From NCBI RefSeq assembly GCF_006539145.1, contig NZ_BJML01000014.1, positions 1 to 49,685 on the forward strand: DNA of 49,685 nucleotides. The letters are read 5' to 3'. Below are positions 44,899 to 49,685 of this stretch, one piece after another; position 1 is the stretch's first letter, and each line of letters begins with the position of its first letter. Origin of the DNA: Microbacterium testaceum. Its GTDB lineage: Bacteria; Actinomycetota; Actinomycetes; Actinomycetales; Microbacteriaceae. The position numbers and the translations under genes were made by a program. A model generated the notes under the pieces. It did not search any database, was not told where the DNA came from, and was given only the letters and a program-made list of their open reading frames with translations.

Positions 44899-45977
44899 GC
44901 GGCCACCTCGGCGGCGAGCACGCGGCGATAGACGGCGAGGTGCGCTGATCGCACGTCCTCGAGCTCCGCGGAGCGCTCGCTGCGTCGGCGCAGGACTTCG
45001 CCCTCGCGTCGAGCGGAACCGGGCGTGGACCACACCTCGTGCGTGGCGTCGAGGATCGCTCGCGCGAGGGACACGGGCTCACCCACGTCGAAGGTGTGGA
45101 AATCGTCCGGATGCTGAGCCGCGATGTGTCCGATGCGCGTACCGATCACTGGGACGGCCAGGTCGTAGCAGAGCTCGGCCCATCCCGACTGCGTGCCGTG
45201 TCGGTAGGGCAGCACGCACGCGTCGAGGTCGGCGAGCCAGCGGGCGAGCGCGTCGTCGTCGAGACGGGGCCCGCGCTCGACGCGGACGCCCTCGGTCCCC
45301 GCGACCAGCAGATCGATGGATGCCGCGGCCTCCTCGTCGCGTACCCGCTCGTTCACCCGCACGACGGCCTCGACGCGCGCTCCCTGAGCGCGCAGGTCGG
45401 AAATGGCCCGCACGAGCGTGGCGGTGGTTCCGACGCCGTCGATGTTGGGGCGGAGGTCGCGCAGGTGAACGCCCACACGGGTGGTGTCGTGGGCCGATCC
45501 GGTCGGACGCGGATCGTCTCCGAGGAGGGTCGGATGCGGGATCACGGTCGTGGCGCGGTGCGCGATCGTGTGCACCTCGGCCCCGGCGGTGTCGGTGAGG
45601 GTGATGAGCTCGTCCGCTGCGGCGGCGAGCACGGCGAGCGAAGCGCGGTGCTCGTCCTGCGCGCTCAGCTGGGGGTTCTCCAGATCGTGCACCGTGTAGA
45701 CCAATGGCCGACCGAGGCGGCGCAGGGTCGCGACCGTGTCCTCGAGTTCCGCGGGGCTGTACGACTCGATCCCGAAATGCACGTGGACCAGGTCGAAATC
45801 TTCGACGTTCGCCTCGAGCCACGCCGGCAGCAGGACCTGCGGGGGCCACCACTGGCCGGCCGGAGCTCCCGGCGGCGGCGGGTCGGCCAGCACGCGAACG
45901 TGGTGCGGATCCGCGATGGCGGCGACGTAGGGATGGGCCGAGGGAACGGCGGCGACTCGAATGGGGGTGACGACGAT
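44895..45977 (-). CDS. GT-B glycosyltransferase, possible ATC start
   Basis: A GT-B-type transferase of about 360 residues: IRVAAVPSAHPYVAAIADPH at the start, FDLVHVHFGIESYSP, PLVYTVHDLENPQLS and the C-terminal LPYRHGTQSGWAELCYDLAV block, typical of GT4-like proteins. The start is unusual. A strong ribosome site AGGAGGAGAG is followed after seven bases by ATC (45977), and no ATG, GTG or TTG lies at a usable distance. The nearest standard in-frame start is GTG 46034, upstream of the ribosome site and only six bases from another possible start on the other strand. I therefore give the ATC start, with GTG 46034 (379 residues) as alternative. First gene of the operon. Confidence 0.8.
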   Translation of the reverse strand: MVVTPIRVAAVPSAHPYVAAIADPHHVRVLADPPPPGAPAGQWWPPQVLLPAWLEANVEDFDLVHVHFGIESYSPAELEDTVATLRRLGRPLVYTVHDLENPQLSAQDEHRASLAVLAAAADELITLTDTAGAEVHTIAHRATTVIPHPTLLGDDPRPTGSAHDTTRVGVHLRDLRPNIDGVGTTATLVRAISDLRAQGARVEAVVRVNERVRDEEAAASIDLLVAGTEGVRVERGPRLDDDALARWLADLDACVLPYRHGTQSGWAELCYDLAVPVIGTRIGHIAAQHPDDFHTFDVGEPVSLARAILDATHEVWSTPGSARREGEVLRRRSERSAELEDVRSAHLAVYRRVLAAEVAA

Positions 45978-46054
45978 CTTCTCTCCTCCTCGTGATTGCG
46001 TGCGTGACGGTGCGCGTACCGCATCGCCAGGCACATCGCAATGCAACGGGGCGG

Positions 46055-46085
46055 TTGGGACGACGACGACACCGACGGATACGTT
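46055..46085 (+). promoter_or_regulatory. Possible promoter for a leaderless WcbI transcript
   Basis: TTGGGA (46055-46060) and TACGTT (46080-46085, a TANNNT-type -10) with a 19-base spacer. A transcript would begin at or next to the ATG at 46092, i.e. without leader, which would explain the absence of a ribosome site there. Weak matches; inferred. Confidence 0.3.
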
Positions 46086-46091
46086 CACATC

Positions 46092-47033
46092 ATGGGTGCG
46101 GAGAGGGCAGGCGCGACAAGCCTTGCGGACCACGGCGACGCGGTGATAGCGCGTCGTGTCCACTACGCCGAGTTCTTCGGCGACGCACCCGCCCCCGACG
46201 GCTACGGCGTCGTCGTCGGCAACTGCCAGGCCGAGTCCCTGCGGCTCGTCATCGCCTCCGAACAGCTGCCGGCCGTGCGGATCCCCGCCGTGCACGAGCT
46301 CGACGCCGCCGAAGCGTCCCGTCTGCACGCTCTGCTCGCGGGGGCGTCCTTCCTCGTGTCGCAGCCCATCCGCGACGACTACCGCGGCCTCCCGCTCGGC
46401 ACCGCGCAGTTGCGGGCTTCGCTTCCTTCCGGCGCCCGCGTGGTGCTCGTTCCCGCTGTTCGCTTCGCGGGTCTGCACCCGTTCCAGGCGGTGCTCCGAC
46501 TCCCCGCGTTCCCCGAGGACCCGCCCCTGGTGGCCTATCACGACGTCCGCACGGTCGCCGAAGCGGCCGGGCTGAGCGTGCCCGCGCACCTTCCCGCCTC
46601 GGCGGTTCGCGCTCTGGCCGACGCCTCCGTTGCGGAACTGCGTCGCCGCGAGGCCCTCGGCCTCGACGTCGCGGCATCCGACCTCTTCTCTCCCGTCGTC
46701 GAAGACCTCGCGCGCACGGTCAATCACCCCGGCAACGCCCTCTTCCTGCCCCTGGGGGAGCGCATCGTCGAGGCACTGGGCTCGCCCGGACGCGTCGTCG
46801 ACCCGGGGCGGCCGATCCTCGCTTCGGTGCGCGCGCCGCTCGAATCGTGGGTCGTCGACGCGTGGAACCTCGACGCCGCACCTCGCCCCGAATGGATCGT
46901 GGCCGGCGAGACCGTCTCGGCCGACGCCGTGCGCCGCGCCCACCTCGCCTATTACGCGAAACGTCCCGCCCTCCTCGCCGCCGTCGTCGACCGTATGGCC
47001 CCGCTGCTGCGCACCTGGAGCGCCGCCGCATGA
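46092..47033 (+). CDS. WcbI-family polysaccharide biosynthesis protein
   Basis: A 313-residue soluble protein. The block VVVGNCQAESLRLVIASEQL (GNCQ at residues 43-46) is the hallmark of the WcbI family, named from a capsule gene of Burkholderia and thought to be an acyl- or acetyltransferase-like SGNH-related protein; its exact reaction is not established. LVPAVRFAGLHP and LPLGERIVEAL occur further on. I chose ATG 46092; ATG 46041 would leave only six bases to the alternative start of the divergent gene. It begins a plus-strand operon with two glycosyltransferase genes, overlapping the next start by four bases (ATGA). It may acylate or otherwise decorate the glycan made by these enzymes. Confidence 0.82.
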   Translation: MGAERAGATSLADHGDAVIARRVHYAEFFGDAPAPDGYGVVVGNCQAESLRLVIASEQLPAVRIPAVHELDAAEASRLHALLAGASFLVSQPIRDDYRGLPLGTAQLRASLPSGARVVLVPAVRFAGLHPFQAVLRLPAFPEDPPLVAYHDVRTVAEAAGLSVPAHLPASAVRALADASVAELRRREALGLDVAASDLFSPVVEDLARTVNHPGNALFLPLGERIVEALGSPGRVVDPGRPILASVRAPLESWVVDAWNLDAAPRPEWIVAGETVSADAVRRAHLAYYAKRPALLAAVVDRMAPLLRTWSAAA

Positions 47034-48031
47034 GTTCGAAGATCTCGATCCCGGATGCCACCCTCCCGGTGCTCCTCGTCCATCCCGGCCCGCACGGCGT
47101 CGCGGTCTACGCCCGGCAGATCGCGGCCGAAGTCGTGGCGGCGGAGCCGCACGCGCGGATCACGACCGTCGATGCTCTCGCCGCCCTCCCCGAAGGGACG
47201 CCGGTGCACGCTCACGTCACCGACCGCCTGTGGGGAGCATCGCCCGAGGAGGCGACGCACGCGCTCACGGGCCTCGCCGCCCGGCATCCGCTCACCGTGA
47301 CGCTGCACGACGTGCCGCAGGAATCCGACGGCGAACGCAACCGCCCGCGGCGCCGAGCCTTCTATCGCGCCGTGACCGAGGCGTCGCGCGGGGTCGTCGT
47401 CAACAGCGCCCATGAGCGCGAACTGCTGCGCGAAGAGGGCGTCTTCGACGGCCCGGTCGCCGTCGTGCCTCTCCCGGTCGATTCCGTGGCCGTGCCGCTC
47501 GCAACGCCGGAGGTCGACGACTCCGTCGGCGTCCTCGGATACTTCTACCCCGGCAAGGGTCATGACGAGGCGCTCGAAGCCGCTGCCACCGCGGGGCTGA
47601 CGCGACTGACCGTGCTCGGACGCGCCTCCGACGGCCACGCGGGCGACCTCGACGCCTTCGCGCGACTCGCCGGCGCGCGGGGGGTGTCGGTGGAAGTGAC
47701 CGGGTGGCTCGACGACGCCGAGATGGCCGACCGGGTGCGTCGCATCGCCGTCCCGGTGATCGCGCACCGGCATGTCTCGGCGTCGGGCTCTCTGGCCTCG
47801 TGGATCGGCTGGGGACGCCGTCCTCTCGCCGTCCGCAACCGCTACAACGACGAGATGGCCGCGCTCAGGCCCGACACCGTCACCCTCGTCGAGCCGGACG
47901 CCCTCGCGGCGGCGATCTCCGCCGCCCGTGTCGACGCACCCTCCACATGGCACGGCCAGCACCCTGTTCCTTTCGGACACGCTGACGCCGCCCGCGCGTA
48001 CCTCCGCTGGTGGAGCGAGGTCACGTCATGA
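47030..48031 (+). CDS. GT-B glycosyltransferase (GT4-like)
   Basis: A 333-residue soluble GT-B-type protein. It starts LPVLLVHPGPHGVAVYARQI with the usual glycine-containing loop; TVTLHDVPQES, VVVNSAHERELLREEGVFDG and VVPLPVD mark the end of the acceptor domain, and VGVLGYFYPGKGHDEALEAA the donor domain. The C-terminal E-x7-E motif of GT4 is not clear, so the donor site may be atypical. It overlaps genes on both sides by four bases (ATGA). Second gene of the WcbI operon. Confidence 0.8.
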   Translation: MSSKISIPDATLPVLLVHPGPHGVAVYARQIAAEVVAAEPHARITTVDALAALPEGTPVHAHVTDRLWGASPEEATHALTGLAARHPLTVTLHDVPQESDGERNRPRRRAFYRAVTEASRGVVVNSAHERELLREEGVFDGPVAVVPLPVDSVAVPLATPEVDDSVGVLGYFYPGKGHDEALEAAATAGLTRLTVLGRASDGHAGDLDAFARLAGARGVSVEVTGWLDDAEMADRVRRIAVPVIAHRHVSASGSLASWIGWGRRPLAVRNRYNDEMAALRPDTVTLVEPDALAAAISAARVDAPSTWHGQHPVPFGHADAARAYLRWWSEVTS

Positions 48032-49350
48032 CGGGGGACACCCCCTGGAACGACCGGATGCCATGGGTGCCGGGCAACCGCTGGGACCTGGTCGCACACC
48101 TCGAGCCCCAACCGCCGCGCGTGAGCGTCATCGTCACCCATTACGCTCAGCCGGCGGAACTCGCCCGCACCCTCGAGGCTCTCCGCCGACAGGATCACCC
48201 GCGCAACCGTCTCGAGATCATCGTCGCCGACGACGGCTCTCCCGAGGCGCCGTCGGTCCCAGAGGGCGTCCTGCTGGTTCGTCAGGAGGACCGCGGTTTC
48301 CGCGCGGCTGCCGCTCGAAACCTGGGAGCGGCGGCCGCGTCGGGCGATGTTCTCTGCTTCTTGGATGCCGACACCAGCCCGGAACCCGAGTACGTGCGAC
48401 GGATCTCGCGTCTTCCCGCACTCCTGTCCGAGGCGGTGACGGTGGGGCGCCGTCGACACGCGGACTTCGCGGGCGTCCCGGCCCAGATCCCGGTCGAGGA
48501 ATGCGGTCCCGCACGGGAACTCCCCGAACCGGCCTGGCTCCGAGACGCGTACCAGCGCAGCCAGAATCTCCTGCTCGCCGACGACCGGTCCTATCGGTAT
48601 GTCATCAGCGCCGTCGTCGCCTGCTCCCGATCATTCTTCGACGAGGTGGGCGGTTTCGACGAGACCTTCTCGTCGTACGGAGGAGAGGATTGGGAATGGG
48701 CGCACCGGTGCTGGCAAGCCGGCGCGGTTCTCGCGCATGTTCCGGATGCCGTGGCCTGGCACGACGGCCCGGACTGGGCGGGCCGGGGGGACTCCGAGCG
48801 TGACGCCGAGGGCAATCGGCAGTCGATTCAGCTGGTGACGAAGATCCCCGTCGATGGGTCAGCGGCACGAGGTCTCCTTCCCGCGATGCCCGACATCGAG
48901 GTACGCGTGCCGGTGACGACGACCGCGGCCGCGTTCGTGTGCGCCGACTCGCTCCTTGCGGCGCTGCCGAGAGCCGCTGTCGTGATGGCGCCGGTCCCGG
49001 ATGCGGCCGCGCTGCGCGCTGACCCCCGCGTTCGCTCTGCCGTCATCGAGGACCCGCGCGTGAGGGTGGAGCTGGAGCACCCGGTGGTCGTGTTGCGTCC
49101 CGATGCGCTGAGCGATGCCCTCGCCGTCCTCGGCGAAGGTGACGTGGGACGAGTGCATCTGCGGTCTGCGGAGGGGGTGCCGCTCGGGTCGGCGACGAGC
49201 CGCCGGGCCCGCGCCAGGAGCACACGGTGGAGCACGAGGTCGGGGCACGCAGAGACCACTCGCGTCATCGAGGGCATGCACGTCCTGCGGGCGGAACCGT
49301 CGGTCGAAGCGTGGCTGGGCGCGTGGGGCGGAGCCCCTCGGTTCCTCTGA
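48028..49350 (+). CDS. Family 2 glycosyltransferase with C-terminal extension
   Basis: A 440-residue soluble protein. Residues about 30-255 form a GT-A domain: PPRVSVIVTHYAQPAELART, the LEIIVADDGSPE block, metal-binding DAD at 113-115 (LCFLDADTSPEP) and GGEDWEWAHR (E220, D221). Residues about 270-440 form a second part of unknown function that does not look like membrane helices or a known domain; it includes VRVPVTTTAAAFVCADSLLA. The ATG at 48028 overlaps the previous stop (ATGA). Last gene of the WcbI operon. The N-terminal MPWVPGNRWDLV segment before the GT domain is also found in similar actinobacterial proteins, as far as I recall. Confidence 0.85.
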   Translation: MTGDTPWNDRMPWVPGNRWDLVAHLEPQPPRVSVIVTHYAQPAELARTLEALRRQDHPRNRLEIIVADDGSPEAPSVPEGVLLVRQEDRGFRAAAARNLGAAAASGDVLCFLDADTSPEPEYVRRISRLPALLSEAVTVGRRRHADFAGVPAQIPVEECGPARELPEPAWLRDAYQRSQNLLLADDRSYRYVISAVVACSRSFFDEVGGFDETFSSYGGEDWEWAHRCWQAGAVLAHVPDAVAWHDGPDWAGRGDSERDAEGNRQSIQLVTKIPVDGSAARGLLPAMPDIEVRVPVTTTAAAFVCADSLLAALPRAAVVMAPVPDAAALRADPRVRSAVIEDPRVRVELEHPVVVLRPDALSDALAVLGEGDVGRVHLRSAEGVPLGSATSRRARARSTRWSTRSGHAETTRVIEGMHVLRAEPSVEAWLGAWGGAPRFL

Positions 49351-49360
49351 GTCCACCGAC

Positions 49361-49380
49361 TTCCGCGGAATTCCGCGGAA
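49361..49380. repeat. Tandem palindrome, two copies of TTCCGCGGAA
   Basis: Two adjacent perfect 10-base palindromes TTCCGCGGAA form a perfect 20-base palindrome, 11 bases after the last stop codon. It may act as a short terminator stem or a protein-binding site. It begins the 335-base gene-free stretch at the right edge. Confidence 0.7.
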
Positions 49381-49495
49381 TCAGCTTCGCGACACGCCCG
49401 GGAAGCGCATGAGTTCGACCGAACCCGGGGTCGCACGTAAGCTCTTACATGTTCGCCCCACAGGGGAGAGCGGAGCGGCCGAAAGGCCCCGCGTC

Positions 49496-49536
49496 CTCTC
49501 AAGCGGCGAAGCACCCCCAACACCAACACTTGAGAG
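49496..49536. repeat. Inverted repeat CTCTCAAG / CTTGAGAG
   Basis: CTCTCAAG (49496-49503) and CTTGAGAG (49529-49536) with a 25-base loop. The right arm overlaps the -35 box of the promoter at 49530, so it may be a regulator-binding site or part of an upstream transcript structure. Confidence 0.5.
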
Positions 49537-49558
49537 TTTCGACTCTTTGGTCTACAGT
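49530..49558 (+). promoter_or_regulatory. Promoter pointing out of the window
   Basis: TTGAGA (49530-49535), exactly 17 bases, TACAGT (49553-49558). The transcript would run off the right edge: at least 120 bases of untranslated leader or the start of an RNA gene. No convincing gene was seen in 49351-49685; the 69-codon reading frame from 49449 has no ribosome site or recognisable similarity. Confidence 0.55.
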
Positions 49559-49685
49559 TGGGATCCTGCCACTCGGCACACAAACTCAGTCTGACTGCTT
49601 CTTAGCGAAGCTCAATTGCGCTGGTTTGGTTGTCGAGTCCGCAGGTCAAATGAAGTGAACTGCCTCACGGGTAGGTCGAGAGACT

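Noticed and set aside
46041..46091. Earlier ATG start for the WcbI-family gene
   Set aside because: It would add 17 residues rich in Asp and leave no room for promoters between the divergent genes.
49440..49536. Riboswitch in the right-edge gap
   Set aside because: Several small stems are visible but no known riboswitch consensus could be matched by eye.
49449..49658. 69-codon open frame at the right edge
   Set aside because: No ribosome site, crosses the promoter and inverted repeat, and no recognisable protein features.

Overview
The window is high-GC DNA (about 70% by eye) with GTG starts, ATGA/GTGA stop-start overlaps, actinobacterial lipoprotein signals, LAxTG cell-wall sorting signals and sugar transporters that lack their own ATPases. 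Together these suggest an actinobacterium of the Microbacteriaceae, most like Microbacterium. The genus is inferred from gene style and cannot be proved here. No rRNA, tRNA, insertion sequence, phage or CRISPR was seen.

Layout. (1) 58-6372: the tail of a CUT2 (YtfQRT-YjfF type) furanose transporter: ATPase, two permeases, an orphan second ATPase and a LacI-type regulator; the binding protein must lie left of the window. (2) 6580-15305: two giant secreted, sortase-anchored glycosidases, a double GH43 protein and a clan GH-A enzyme with carbohydrate-binding modules. (3) 15478-23487: LacI regulator, then binding protein, two permeases, a GH63-like and a GH31 glycosidase. A 16-bp palindrome (GTCGAACCGGTTCGAC) lies before the GH-A gene, before the regulator and before the binding protein, tying them into one regulon. 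(4) 23555-27501: a citrate-Mg/H+ symporter divergent from a CitA/CitB-type two-component system. (5) 27695-35301: a ROK regulator with a GH13 gene, divergent from binding protein, two permeases and a second GH13, with a palindrome in the shared promoter region. (6) 35455-41944: LacI regulator divergent from binding protein, two permeases, a GH32-like beta-propeller hydrolase and a beta-lactamase-fold hydrolase. (7) 41952-49350: a divergent glycan locus of six soluble glycosyltransferases and one WcbI-family protein.

Regions 1-6 read as a saccharide and citrate scavenging island. Polymer is cut at the cell wall by the anchored GH43 and GH-A enzymes, oligosaccharides enter by four transporters, and cytoplasmic GH63, GH31, GH13 and GH32-like enzymes finish them. 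Each locus has its own regulator. The three CUT1 transporters have no ATPase in the window and probably share one encoded elsewhere. Region 7 makes rather than degrades glycan, and after it (from about 49.5 kb) the base composition drops to roughly half GC, suggesting a boundary.

The most interesting items are the three-site LacI regulon, the orphan CUT2 ATPase with its own operator, the glycosyltransferase/WcbI locus with an apparent ATC start codon, a hairpin that contains the stop codons of two convergent genes, and an over-represented GGATGCC/GGCATCC word that also forms the core of two terminators.
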